A DNA stretch of 33,691 nt, taken from Rickettsiales bacterium. GTDB taxonomy: Bacteria > Pseudomonadota > Alphaproteobacteria > Rs-D84. The notes beneath the pieces were generated by a model, which did not search any database, was not told the DNA's origin, and worked only from the letters and a program-made list of their open reading frames with translations. Below, piece after piece: positions 22,546 to 30,325 of this stretch (the first letter of the stretch is position 1; every line of letters begins with the position of its first letter). The position numbers were made by a program, and so were the translations under genes. Location of the stretch: the NCBI GenBank assembly GCA_031267375.1, contig JAIRZE010000096.1, positions 1 to 33,691 on the forward strand, written 5' to 3'.

Positions 22546-24159
22546 TTGGCGAATTTTAACAATTCTTTCACGGACGAACTGCGCGCGCGATTGTCAATCG
22601 TTGATATTATCGGGCGCGTCGTGCCGCTGACCAAGAAAGGGCAAAACTATTGGGGATGCTGCCCGTTTCACGGCGAAAAAACTCCGTCCTTTTCCGTCCG
22701 CGAAGACTGGGGAAAATATCACTGCTTTGGATGCGGCGAATCGGGCGATATAATTTCTTTCACTATGAAGCACAGCAATATGGACTTCAAATCCGCAATC
22801 GCGGAACTGGCCCAGGCCGCCGGATTAAAGCTGCCGGATTACAAGCCAAAGGCGCCAGAGCAAATAGCGCGCGAAAAATCTTATCTGGAAATAACCGACG
22901 CGGCCGCAAAAATATATCAGCAAAAGCTTTACGAAGAATCAGGCGCGGCGGCGCTTTCCTATATCCGCGGCCGCGGGTTTGACGATGCAAAGATAAAAAA
23001 ATACGGCATCGGATACGCGCCGAAAAACAATATCGTTTCCGCAAAATTTGCAAATGAAAAAATTGACAACCTGATCGCAACCGGCCTTGTCCGCCGCGGA
23101 GACTACGGCGCGTACGATTTCTTTCGCGACAAATTAATGTTTCCCATAACAAACGCAAAAGGGGAAATCATCGCTTTTTCAGGGCGATCTCTGGACAGAA
23201 GCGAGCCGAAATATATAAACACAGCTGACACCGAATTGTTTCACAAGCGCGGAACCATATTCGGGCTGTCGTTCGCGCGCGATGCGATCCACAGGGCGAA
23301 CCGCTCTATCGTTGTAGAGGGCCAGATTGACGCGATTCAAATGCAAACCAACGGCTTTCCGGAAACGGTGGCGCCGCTGGGCACCGCGCTGACCGAAGAG
23401 CATATTGCGATTTTATGCAAGCACAACCGCAACATAACATTCTGCTTTGACGGGGACAAGGCGGGACAGAAAGCGTCCGCGCGCGCGCTGTCCCTTTGTA
23501 TGCCTGTCTTGCGCGCCGATTCGGATATTCGTTTTGCATTCTGCCCGAACGGTCAGGACGCAGACGACATATTGAAAAAATCCCCCGCGGATATGAAAAA
23601 GATTATCTATTCTGCAATGGAATTGGCGGATTTCTTGTGGAAAATCGCCAATACGGATTTTAATACAAAGACAGAGCTGGGGCAGACCGGCGCTCATAAA
23701 TTCTTAATGTCTGAAATTGACAAGATAACGGATGAAGCCCGGAAATCCGCTATGCGCCAGAATATTAAAGATCGCGAATGGAACGAATGGCACAAAAATT
23801 TCAAGAAAAACGCGGCGGAAAATATCGCAGTGCCGGCGGCAAGTGATATTGAAAAAAACACATTGTCGGCGATCGCGGAAAAGTATCCGGCATTGATAGA
23901 AAAGCATTCGGAATTTTTATTCAAAATCGGCGCGGACCTGGGCGGCGGCGGCGTACAGGATATCGCTTTTCAATTATCGGAAAGCGATTCTGAAAAATTC
24001 ATAGTCGCGTTGAAGTTGAAAAATCATATAAAAAATTTGCAAACAGAGCGCGTGGAATTGTTAAAGCAAATGACTGCGGAATCGTTTGCCCGCATAAAAA
24101 TTATTGATTCGGAAATCGCGGACGCGAACGAGAAAATGAACCGACTGAGCGAAGCATAA
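22546..24159 (+). CDS. dnaG: DNA primase
   Basis: Primase makes RNA primers at the replication fork. The TTG at 22546, directly after the topA stop, is the likely start: GGAAAG lies 9 bases upstream and it gives MANFNNSFTDELRARLSIVDIIGRVV, as in the family. The 537 residues carry the CHC2 zinc ribbon (Cys39, His42, Cys60, Cys63), the RNA-polymerase domain and Toprim acidic motifs VVEGQIDAIQMQ and FCFDGDKAG. The C-terminal DnaB-binding domain is short and divergent. No rpoD follows; the gene ends in a fold-back element facing ychF. Confidence 0.95.
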   Translation: MANFNNSFTDELRARLSIVDIIGRVVPLTKKGQNYWGCCPFHGEKTPSFSVREDWGKYHCFGCGESGDIISFTMKHSNMDFKSAIAELAQAAGLKLPDYKPKAPEQIAREKSYLEITDAAAKIYQQKLYEESGAAALSYIRGRGFDDAKIKKYGIGYAPKNNIVSAKFANEKIDNLIATGLVRRGDYGAYDFFRDKLMFPITNAKGEIIAFSGRSLDRSEPKYINTADTELFHKRGTIFGLSFARDAIHRANRSIVVEGQIDAIQMQTNGFPETVAPLGTALTEEHIAILCKHNRNITFCFDGDKAGQKASARALSLCMPVLRADSDIRFAFCPNGQDADDILKKSPADMKKIIYSAMELADFLWKIANTDFNTKTELGQTGAHKFLMSEIDKITDEARKSAMRQNIKDREWNEWHKNFKKNAAENIAVPAASDIEKNTLSAIAEKYPALIEKHSEFLFKIGADLGGGGVQDIAFQLSESDSEKFIVALKLKNHIKNLQTERVELLKQMTAESFARIKIIDSEIADANEKMNRLSEA

Positions 24160-24261
24160 AAGGAGCAGGAATCAGGAGCAGGGACTAGGAATTATAATTG
24201 TGTGAAAAGAATTATCACAAATTCGGTATACTAGTCCCCGCCCCTAATCCCTGCTCCTAAT
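24160..24261. repeat. AGGAGCAGG fold-back between dnaG and ychF
   Basis: The left arm (24160-24190) and inverted right arm (24231-24261) have a unit of about 13 bp (AGGAGCAGGAATC). The core TGTGAAAAGAATTATCAC resembles the cores at 19010 and 31012. The right arm contains the TAG stop of ychF (24257-24259). Confidence 0.85.
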
Positions 24262-25336
24262 TATTAAACAAAAAATGACATATATCGCCGGGCTGCATAA
24301 CATAGTCTTTCCCGACCAGGCGCATTTTTCCCGCTTCCTTTGCCGCGACTTCGCCGCCACAGGACAGAAAATCTTCCGCTTTTATTATTTCCGCGCGGAT
24401 AAAGCCTTTTTCAAAATCAGTGTGTATTTTCCCGGCCGCCTGCGGCGCGGTAAATCCGGCCCGTATAGTCCAGGCGTGCGCTTCCTTGGGCCCTATTGTA
24501 TAAAAAGTCTGCAAGCCCAAGGTTTTATATCCAGTGCGGATTATCTGGGACAAGCCGGATTCCGAAAGCCCCAAATCCGCAAGAAACATATGTTTTTCCT
24601 CTTCGGTTTCAAGCTGCGCTATTTCCGATTCTATTTTTGATGAAATTACCAAGACCGCGGATTCCGCCGCATAGCGCGTTTTCACAAGATTTGAAAATTC
24701 ATTTCCATCCTTTGCTGCGACTTCATCAACATTGCAGACATATATTGTCGGCTTTGCCGACAAAAGCCCAAAGCCGTCAGCCGCCAGTCCGCAGTTTCGC
24801 GCCGGAATTCCATTTTGCAGGCCGGCTTTTATTTCATTCGCCGCGACCAATAATTTTATCGCTTCCTTGTCCTGGCCGTGGGCTTTCTTTTCCAGATTCT
24901 TTATTTGCTTTTCCAAAGATTCCAAGTCCGCCAGCATTAATTCCGTTTCAATTGTCGCAATATCTTCCAGCGGATCTATTTTTCCATTCACGTGGACTAT
25001 GTCGTCGTTTTGAAAACAGCGCACCACCTGAATAATGGCGTCCGTCGCCTGGATATGCCCCAGGAACTTATTTCCCAAACCCTCACCGGCGCTGGCGCCC
25101 TTTACCAGGCCCGCAATATCAACAATTTCCAACTGAGTCGGGATTATTTTTTGCGATTTTGCCGCAACCGCCAATTTTTCCAAAATAGCATCCGGAACAA
25201 TGACCTTGCCCAGATTTGGCTCTATGGTGCAAAAGGGATAATTTGCAGCGTCCGCCGCCGCGGTTGCCGTCAGCGCATTAAACAAAGTTGACTTGCCCAC
25301 ATTAGGCAATCCGACAATTCCGCAATTGAAACCCAT
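24257..25336 (-). CDS. ychF: Ribosome-associated ATPase YchF
   Basis: An OBG-family P-loop protein that prefers ATP; bound to ribosomes, linked to stress responses. The 359 residues start MGFNCGIVGLPNVGKSTLFNALT (G1), with DIAGLVKGASAGEGLGNKFL (G3), the altered specificity motif NVDE, and a TGS domain near the C-terminus ending VMQPGDICHFLFNN. Length is normal. The 5' side has a Shine-Dalgarno cassette, an array and a palindromic promoter shared with the divergent SufD-like gene. The stop TAG falls in an array, and the last residues LFNN follow the family's FRFN(V) end. Confidence 0.96.
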   Translation of the reverse strand: MGFNCGIVGLPNVGKSTLFNALTATAAADAANYPFCTIEPNLGKVIVPDAILEKLAVAAKSQKIIPTQLEIVDIAGLVKGASAGEGLGNKFLGHIQATDAIIQVVRCFQNDDIVHVNGKIDPLEDIATIETELMLADLESLEKQIKNLEKKAHGQDKEAIKLLVAANEIKAGLQNGIPARNCGLAADGFGLLSAKPTIYVCNVDEVAAKDGNEFSNLVKTRYAAESAVLVISSKIESEIAQLETEEEKHMFLADLGLSESGLSQIIRTGYKTLGLQTFYTIGPKEAHAWTIRAGFTAPQAAGKIHTDFEKGFIRAEIIKAEDFLSCGGEVAAKEAGKMRLVGKDYVMQPGDICHFLFNN

Positions 25337-25353
25337 AGCTCACTCCGTTCGCT
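25337..25353 (-). promoter_or_regulatory. Array-linked Shine-Dalgarno cassette of ychF
   Basis: On the minus strand TAGCGAACGGAGTGAGC directly before the start codon region. It has the same layout as the rodA, ruvA and yebC cassettes, with GGAG at ribosome-binding distance. Confidence 0.6.
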
Positions 25354-25528
25354 AGCCACCAGCCATCAGCCCATAGTCGCCAGCCCATAGTTAATTAAGT
25401 TATTGTAAATATATATTTAATAAATTACAATAAAAATGACTAACTTACTATGGGCTGACGGTTATAAGCTGATAGCTATGGGCTATGGGCTGTGGGCTGG
25501 CGGCTATGGGCTGGCGGCTATGGGCTAT
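25354..25528. repeat. AGCCCATAGCCGCC fold-back with promoter core
   Basis: The left arm (25354-25392) and longer inverted right arm (25447-25528, about eleven units ATGGGCT/GGCGGCT) use 7-bp units in a 14-bp super-unit. Same family as the mrdA array. The core is the palindromic promoter at 25402-25431. Confidence 0.9.
25402..25431. promoter_or_regulatory. Palindromic bidirectional promoter ychF / SufD-like
   Basis: Plus strand: TTGTAA (25403-25408), 17 bp, TACAAT (25426-25431). Minus strand: TTGTAA (25430-25425), 17 bp, TACAAT (25407-25402). The ends ATTGTAA/TTACAAT are a perfect inverted repeat, so one AT-rich core drives both genes. Confidence 0.65.
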
Positions 25529-26197
25529 CTTTGGGACGAATTTAACATAAAAACATTCCCCGCGCAAACTATTGTTTTCCGGGATGGCGTTTATCAGCCA
25601 GACTTGTCAACATTGCCGAACAATCTGAACTTTGATAAAAAACACGATTTGCCGGTTCATATCATATTTATTGGCGAAATAGCCGGTAAAAACGATATAT
25701 TTATTGAAATTTCGGCCGAAAATATGCAAGTCTTTTTCAGCGCAAAAATTACAAACAAAAAGCCGGCCTTTTTGAACATTTTTATCAAAAACACCGGTAA
25801 AAATTCTGAATTTTCCGGAAAAATATTGGCGCATAACCATTCAAGGCTGGAAATTAACGAAAAAGCCGGTCATTTTGCCAAAAACACCGGTATTTTTATG
25901 CATACCAGGTTAATCGCCGGCCCTGATTCAGACTCGCGATTATCCGCTATTGCCGAAATTGCCAAAAATTGTGAAAATTGCAAATCCGACATCGGGTTTT
26001 CCGCTTTGGCCGCGCAAAACGCAAAAATTATTTTCCAACCGGCGCAACAAATCGCATCCGCGCCAGATGACGCGACGCACAGCGCGGGGGTATGGCGTGC
26101 GACGGACGCCCAGATTGAATATTTGCGCGGCGGGGGCCTTTGCGAAACAGAGATAAAAGAAATTTTGCAAGAATCCTTTACAAATGACTTTCTTTGA
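25436..26197 (+). CDS. Diverged SufD-like protein
   Basis: The C-terminal half recalls SufB/SufD scaffold proteins of iron-sulfur cluster assembly: a run of beta-strand repeats followed by DDATHSAGVWRATDAQIEYLRGGGLCETEIKEILQESFTNDFL, matching the family's CSHGAT..LDE..IFYLRSRGI...A...L..AF. The 253 residues are far shorter than SufD (about 400), and no other suf gene is in the window. The first 31 residues (WADGYKLIAMGYGLWAGGYG..) are translated array; the true start may be the ATG at 25520 (MGYLWDEFN), leaving 225 residues. No Shine-Dalgarno is visible for either. Possibly a reduced SufD; the assignment is tentative. Confidence 0.5.
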   Translation: MTNLLWADGYKLIAMGYGLWAGGYGLAAMGYLWDEFNIKTFPAQTIVFRDGVYQPDLSTLPNNLNFDKKHDLPVHIIFIGEIAGKNDIFIEISAENMQVFFSAKITNKKPAFLNIFIKNTGKNSEFSGKILAHNHSRLEINEKAGHFAKNTGIFMHTRLIAGPDSDSRLSAIAEIAKNCENCKSDIGFSALAAQNAKIIFQPAQQIASAPDDATHSAGVWRATDAQIEYLRGGGLCETEIKEILQESFTNDFL

Positions 26198-26205
26198 TTT
26201 ATAAT
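26177..26205 (+). promoter_or_regulatory. Promoter of rpmJ
   Basis: TTTACA (26177-26182), 17-bp spacer, TATAAT (26200-26205), overlapping the end of the SufD-like gene. AAGGA follows before the rpmJ ATG. Confidence 0.75.
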
Positions 26206-26228
26206 GCCCCGGCAAAAAGGATTTTACT

Positions 26229-26363
26229 ATGAAGTTTTTAAGTTCTCTGAAAGGCTGGAAAAAACGCGGCAATATAAAACAGATTCGCCGCGGCAAGCAG
26301 ATTATTCTGATTGATCCGGATAAACCGAAATTCAAAGCAAAGCAAGGCTTTAAGAAAAAATAA
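26229..26363 (+). CDS. rpmJ: 50S ribosomal protein L36
   Basis: A 44-residue basic protein starting MKFLSSLKGWKKRGNIKQIRRGK and ending PKFKAKQGFKKK. This matches the alphaproteobacterial L36 pattern (MK.RNSLKSLK.RHR....VRR.GR.YVINK..PRFKARQG), the zinc-free form lacking the cysteine ribbon; no Cys is present. AAGGA precedes the ATG, a good promoter lies upstream and a strong terminator follows, so it is a single-gene unit. The tail beyond KQG is a few lysines longer than usual. Confidence 0.85.
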   Translation: MKFLSSLKGWKKRGNIKQIRRGKQIILIDPDKPKFKAKQGFKKK

Positions 26364-26391
26364 GCCGCGGCCGCGCTTTATTTTATTTTAT

Positions 26392-26417
26392 CCCGCAATT
26401 ATTTTGCGGGATTTTTT
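26392..26417 (+). terminator. Terminator after rpmJ
   Basis: CCCGCAA, TTATT loop, TTGCGGG followed by ATTTTTTATT. Confidence 0.9.
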
Positions 26418-26504
26418 ATTTGCAAAGTGCGCAAATTGTGTAGTTATTAGATTATACTTATTGTGAAACACAAAGTTTAATTTTCGGACATATTTATAAA
26501 AATA

Positions 26505-26533
26505 TTGGCTTTTTGATGTTAATTTTGTATAAT
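26505..26533 (+). promoter_or_regulatory. Promoter of the Fic gene
   Basis: TTGGCT (26505-26510), 17-bp spacer, TATAAT (26528-26533), about 22 bases before the ATG. Confidence 0.65.
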
Positions 26534-26552
26534 ATTCGCAATATGGAATATT
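26531..26552. promoter_or_regulatory. Operator-like inverted repeat over the Fic -10
   Basis: AATATTC (26531-26537) and GAATATT (26546-26552) are perfect inverted 7-mers, 8 bp apart, overlapping the -10 and the predicted start. The placement fits a repressor site. Confidence 0.5.
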
Positions 26553-26555
26553 AAA

Positions 26556-27161
26556 ATGGTATTGCAAAATAAACTCAATCTTAAAAGTCAGATCGCGTTA
26601 AACAAGGAGGAAGAACGCATCAGTAAACAACGCGCCAGAGAGTTTTATGATTCCGGCAAGATTGATAAAATAAAAGTTGGGACATTCGCAGGTTTGGCCC
26701 AGATTCATAAATTTTTATTCGGCGATATTTATGATTTTGCTGGAAAAATACGCGATGTGAATATCGCCAAGGGCAATTTCCGTTTCGCGCCGCTAATGTA
26801 TTTGCCCCAATCGTTGGCGCATATTGATAAAATGCCGCAAAAAACATACGACCAAATTATTGAGAAATATGTTGAAATGAATATTGCGCATCCGTTTCGT
26901 GAAGGCAACGGCCGCGCGACGCGAATCTGGCTGGATTTGATTCTGAAAAAAGAATTAAAAAAAGTAATAGATTGGAACAAAGTTGATAAAGAAGAATATT
27001 TGTCCGCTATGCAGCGTTCGCCGGTAAAAGATTTGGAAATCAAAGTATTGCTGAAATCTGCCTTGACTGGAAAAATCGCGGACCGGGAAGTTTTTATGAA
27101 AGGAATTGATGTCAGTTATTATTACGAAGGATATGACGAATTCAAAACTGATTATGTATAA
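26556..27161 (+). CDS. Fic-domain protein (AMP transferase family)
   Basis: Fic proteins transfer AMP or other nucleotide moieties to hydroxyls of target proteins. The 201 residues show the flap and core GDIYDFAGKIRDVNIAKGNFRFAP and the full active-site motif HPFREGNGRATR (112-123), so it should be catalytically competent. I see no inhibitory (S/T)xxxE(G/N) motif at either end, as expected for class I Fic toxins whose antitoxin is separate; yet no small antitoxin ORF lies upstream (192 gene-free bases) or downstream. A dedicated promoter and an operator-like repeat precede it. It could be a toxin with a distant partner, a housekeeping Fic, or an effector secreted by the type IV system encoded next to it. 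Confidence 0.9.
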   Translation: MVLQNKLNLKSQIALNKEEERISKQRAREFYDSGKIDKIKVGTFAGLAQIHKFLFGDIYDFAGKIRDVNIAKGNFRFAPLMYLPQSLAHIDKMPQKTYDQIIEKYVEMNIAHPFREGNGRATRIWLDLILKKELKKVIDWNKVDKEEYLSAMQRSPVKDLEIKVLLKSALTGKIADREVFMKGIDVSYYYEGYDEFKTDYV

Positions 27162-27236
27162 TATTTAACATAATTCTTCGCCAGAAAAAATCAAACAATT
27201 TTATATATAATTATTTTTGTTTTTATGCCTGTTGGT

Positions 27237-27283
27237 TTTGTTGAAAACTTTTATAATTTTTTTATCAACAAGTTTTCAACAAA
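27237..27283. repeat. 14-bp perfect inverted repeat
   Basis: TTTGTTGAAAACTT-type arm at 27237-27250 and its exact reverse complement at 27270-27283, separated by 19 bases that include TTATAAT. It may act as a hairpin after fic or as an operator. Confidence 0.8.
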
Positions 27284-27404
27284 TAATATCATCAAATCCA
27301 CCAGTTGAAATCAAACTGTTGAAACAAAAGCAAAATAATAAACAGGTTGAAAAAGCCGACCTTTTTACAGTTTTTAACAAAAATTAAATTTTTAATTTTG
27401 TGCT

Positions 27405-27433
27405 TGTTGAAAACATTGAATTTTTGTTAAAAT
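27405..27433 (+). promoter_or_regulatory. Possible promoter of virB3-virB4
   Basis: TAAAAT (27428-27433) with TGTTGA at 17 bp or TTGAAA at 15 bp, both inside the last GTTGAAAAC copy. A factor binding that repeat would compete with RNA polymerase. Confidence 0.4.
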
Positions 27434-27473
27434 AAGGGCAGGAGAGAAGTGCTGGTTTTATGATGGTTTTTTA

Positions 27474-27508
27474 TTGACCATTAACCCCTGACCACTGACC
27501 ACTGATTT
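27474..27508. repeat. Single AGTGGTC-family array before virB3
   Basis: Inverse orientation (TGACCAT/TAACCCC/TGACCAC/TGACCAC/TGA). It ends at the TTG start of virB3, leaving no Shine-Dalgarno. Confidence 0.85.
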
Positions 27509-27803
27509 GAAGCAGCAGGTATTGAAAGCTTTGGCAAATCCGCCGCGCATATTTTATGTGCCTTATTCTTTGGCTGTTTTCAATTTCGCCGCCCAATTTA
27601 TGATTTATATCGGCGTTTTCACAGGCGGGCTGATCATAACCGGCGGAAACATCAGCATTGATCCTTTGATTTTTCTGATATCGGTCTGCGGCGTTCATCT
27701 TGTTCTGGTCGGATATTCAAAGTCAGAGCCTCAGCTGGCAAATATAATCTCTGCAAAACTTAATCTGTGGAAACTGCGCGCGCCAAAACAATTAAGGGCC
27801 TGA
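27507..27803 (+). CDS. virB3: VirB3-like type IV secretion protein
   Basis: A small inner-membrane component of type IV secretion systems. The 98 residues begin LKALANPPRIFYVPYSLAVFN, matching VirB3's L.RPP...GVPY..., with two membrane segments (FAAQFMIYIGVFTGGLIIT and PLIFLISVCGVHLVLVGYS) and the tail KSEPQLANII (family: R.DP.....). virB4 follows after 11 bases. The start is uncertain: TTG at 27507 abuts the repeat array; TTG at 27522 is an alternative. Confidence 0.75.
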   Translation: MKQQVLKALANPPRIFYVPYSLAVFNFAAQFMIYIGVFTGGLIITGGNISIDPLIFLISVCGVHLVLVGYSKSEPQLANIISAKLNLWKLRAPKQLRA

Positions 27804-27814
27804 GATAAACAAAT

Positions 27815-30226
27815 ATGTACGATTTTTATGATTTTTTTGCAGGCACGGAATTTCCGATAACTATGGTCATACTGGCTATGGCCGCTGTTTTCGTATTCAT
27901 TGTTCTGATGATGTATGTGCCGACGATAGCGCGCTGGATTTTTCCGCAATTCGGATATAAAAAATATTCCGAATATCTGCCTTTTGCCGCGATTATGGGC
28001 GGCGACGCGATAAAATTGACCGACGGAACGCTGGTCCGCGCATATAGGATTTCCGGCGTTCAGACAAGTATGCAGGACGAAAGGACGCGCGCCCAGTTTT
28101 TGGATTTGCGCAGCAGTTTGCTGAATCAAATACGCGATCCGCACGCGACTTTGCGTTTTTTTACTATCCGCGACAGTGATTCGTATCGCGCCGAATACGA
28201 ATTTGATCAGCCCACATTGCAAAAAATTTATGACAAGTGGGACAGCCAAGGTATGAAGATTTTTAACAATAATTACTATCTGATGCTGTCCGTATCCGGC
28301 AATAACGCTGCTGATAAGTTGCAGCAGTATGGCAATTATTGCGAGTCTATTCTGGCGGCGTACAGCCCGAAAGTATTAAGTCATAATTCGCCGGAAAATA
28401 TGGCGAAATTATTCGGGCGGATTTTGTCGCCGATTACAAAGCCCGCGCCCGCAAAGTGCGACGGGCAAATGGCGGCCGTCGCGACCGTTGACGATGTGGA
28501 GTTTCTGGACGGTGGACTGGTAAAATATTCCAGTGGAAATAAAACCAAAGTCGCCGCGCTTTTATCTTTCAAAGTATCGCCGGACTTTATGGAAGAAGAA
28601 TTTTTTGACGAAGTTTCAACCATTCAGTGCGAGATGATTTCCTTGAACGCTATGCGTGTTCTGGGCGCGGCCGCAGTTGAAACCGTAGTGCGCCAGCAGC
28701 GCGCCACCATAAACGAAAATAATGAAGACATTATGGACGAGCAGATTTCTGCGGCCCAGAACGCTATGGACGAGAATGTATCCGGCACCCAGGTTCTGGT
28801 CAATTATTATCCTTTGTTCGCATTGTTTGCGGACAGCGAGAATGAGCTGAACGACAATATCGCAAGCTTCAAAAAAATCGCGGCGTCTTTTGGAATATCG
28901 CCGGTTGTAGAAAACTTTGCGGCAAAAGTTTCTTGGTTTTCGCAAATTCCGGGCTTTGATGTTTTTCCGCGCAGCTTCAAAATGCTGTCCAAGACGGCGG
29001 CGATCAGCATTCCTATGTCGTCGCTGCCGCGCGGGGTGCCTGATTCCGATTGGGGTCCGGGCCCGCTGGTCGTATTTCCTACGGCCCAGGGAACGCCGTA
29101 TCAGTTTCAGTTTCATATATCCAGCGCACCCGGCGCCGTCGGGCATACTTTGACCATAGGGCCGACCGGCGGTGGAAAAACTACATTGTTCTCGTTCCTG
29201 ATTTCGCAAAGCCTGCGGCATCCGAAGTTAAAAGCGTTTTTCTTTGACCGCAATCGCGGCGCGGAAATATTCACCCTTGCGACCGGCGGAAAATATCTGA
29301 CCTTGTCCGGAAAAAGCAAAGGCGACGACGATATGGCGGCGGATTTTTTAACGCGCTTGAATCCGCTGCGTATGGAAGATACCGCGGATAACAGAATGTT
29401 TTTGCGACGCTGGCTGGCTATGATTTCGGGACAAGCAGACGCAAGGTCTTTGGATGAAATCGCCCGCGCGGTAAGCGTGAATTTTGACTATGTGGACGAT
29501 AAAAACAGGCAGTTGAAAAATTTATACGAAAGCTGTTTTTCCAGCGACGGCGCTATGCGCGGCGCTTTGAAGAAATGGATAGATCCGCTGCAATACGGGA
29601 CGATATTTAACGAAAGCCGCGATACGCTGGACTTGTATTCGCGCCTGACCACTTTTGATTTTACAGATATTTTGGCGGACGATGCTTTGGCGCCGGCGGT
29701 TATTTCTTATATTATACACAGGATAAACAGCCTGACGATTTCTGGCGGAAACCCAAGTTTGATTATGATAGACGAAACCGCTCCTATGCTGGAAAATAAA
29801 ATGTTCCGCGATAATTTTATTGCAGGTTTGCAAGAGGGGCGCAAAAACAGACAAGCGTATATGGCGGCGTTTCAACGCGCGAATGTGCTGGATAAACTTG
29901 GGATCGGCGATGTAGTGCGCGGCCAGGCCCAGACGGTATTGTTCTTTCGTAATCCGGCCGCGGATTACGCGGATTACGAGCATTGGAAGCTGAATCCCCT
30001 GGAAATGGCGTTTATCCAGGGCAAGGCATATCCTAACTTAAAGCGCGCGGTGTTATTGTCGCGTCCCGTCAGCGGCGAATCTGTGGTCTTGAATACAGAG
30101 CTTGGCGGGCTGGGGAATTTATTAAGATTGTTTGAATCCGGGCGCCCGTCGGTATTATTGGCCGAAGAATTATACAAGCAATTCGGCACAAGTTTTGTGG
30201 AAGAATACCTGCGCAAAAACGCATAG
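27815..30226 (+). CDS. virB4: VirB4 type IV secretion ATPase
   Basis: The large ATPase that energises pilus assembly and substrate transfer at the inner membrane. The 803 residues include an N-terminal membrane segment (about 10-33; some VirB4 proteins carry VirB3-like segments here), the N-terminal VirB4 domain, and a C-terminal RecA-like ATPase with Walker A GPTGGGKTT from Gly449 and Walker B LIMIDET near 650, followed by QEGRKNRQAYMAAFQ. Length is typical. No repeat array is inserted. No virB6, virB8-11 or virD4 follow, so the remaining system genes must be elsewhere. Confidence 0.94.
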   Translation: MYDFYDFFAGTEFPITMVILAMAAVFVFIVLMMYVPTIARWIFPQFGYKKYSEYLPFAAIMGGDAIKLTDGTLVRAYRISGVQTSMQDERTRAQFLDLRSSLLNQIRDPHATLRFFTIRDSDSYRAEYEFDQPTLQKIYDKWDSQGMKIFNNNYYLMLSVSGNNAADKLQQYGNYCESILAAYSPKVLSHNSPENMAKLFGRILSPITKPAPAKCDGQMAAVATVDDVEFLDGGLVKYSSGNKTKVAALLSFKVSPDFMEEEFFDEVSTIQCEMISLNAMRVLGAAAVETVVRQQRATINENNEDIMDEQISAAQNAMDENVSGTQVLVNYYPLFALFADSENELNDNIASFKKIAASFGISPVVENFAAKVSWFSQIPGFDVFPRSFKMLSKTAAISIPMSSLPRGVPDSDWGPGPLVVFPTAQGTPYQFQFHISSAPGAVGHTLTIGPTGGGKTTLFSFLISQSLRHPKLKAFFFDRNRGAEIFTLATGGKYLTLSGKSKGDDDMAADFLTRLNPLRMEDTADNRMFLRRWLAMISGQADARSLDEIARAVSVNFDYVDDKNRQLKNLYESCFSSDGAMRGALKKWIDPLQYGTIFNESRDTLDLYSRLTTFDFTDILADDALAPAVISYIIHRINSLTISGGNPSLIMIDETAPMLENKMFRDNFIAGLQEGRKNRQAYMAAFQRANVLDKLGIGDVVRGQAQTVLFFRNPAADYADYEHWKLNPLEMAFIQGKAYPNLKRAVLLSRPVSGESVVLNTELGGLGNLLRLFESGRPSVLLAEELYKQFGTSFVEEYLRKNA

Positions 30227-30235
30227 CGTTTTTGC
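30213..30235 (+). terminator. Terminator-like palindrome at virB4 stop
   Basis: GCAAAAACGC (30213-30222), ATA, GCGTTTTTGC (30226-30235). The stem contains the stop codon. The T5 lies in the stem, so termination may be partial. Confidence 0.5.
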
Positions 30236-30325
30236 AATGAACAATGAACAGTGAACAATGAACAATTTTTTTGTAAAAATATTTATAGCAATTCATTGTT
30301 CATTGTTCATTGTTCATTGTTCATT
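30235..30325. repeat. TGAACAA fold-back spanning a gene start
   Basis: The left arm (30235-30267, units TGAACAA/TGAACAG) and inverted right arm (30291-30325, units TTGTTCA) are built on a 7-bp unit. The left arm holds the ATG of the next gene and the right arm encodes its signal-peptide core. Confidence 0.9.

Larger units (their letters stand above)
27162..27473. other. AT-rich gene-free region with GTTGAAAAC copies
   Basis: No ORF of note. TGTTGAAAAC occurs at 27239-27248 and 27405-27414, inverted at 27272-27281, with variants at 27303, 27317 and 27345. TTATCAACA (one base off a DnaA box) is at 27262-27270. The clustering suggests protein-binding sites for a regulator of the downstream virB3-virB4 genes, or an origin-like iteron region; dnaA, hemE, parAB or rep genes are not nearby. 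Confidence 0.5.

Noticed and set aside
24160..24261. Promoter in the dnaG/ychF fold-back
   Set aside because: The minus-strand TTGTGA-18-TATAAT points into the dnaG 3' end and both genes converge here, so it is more likely a by-product of the AT-rich core.
27162..27473. Chromosomal replication origin
   Set aside because: Only one near-match to a DnaA box and no neighbouring dnaA, hemE, parAB or rep gene. Kept only as a motif cluster worth testing.
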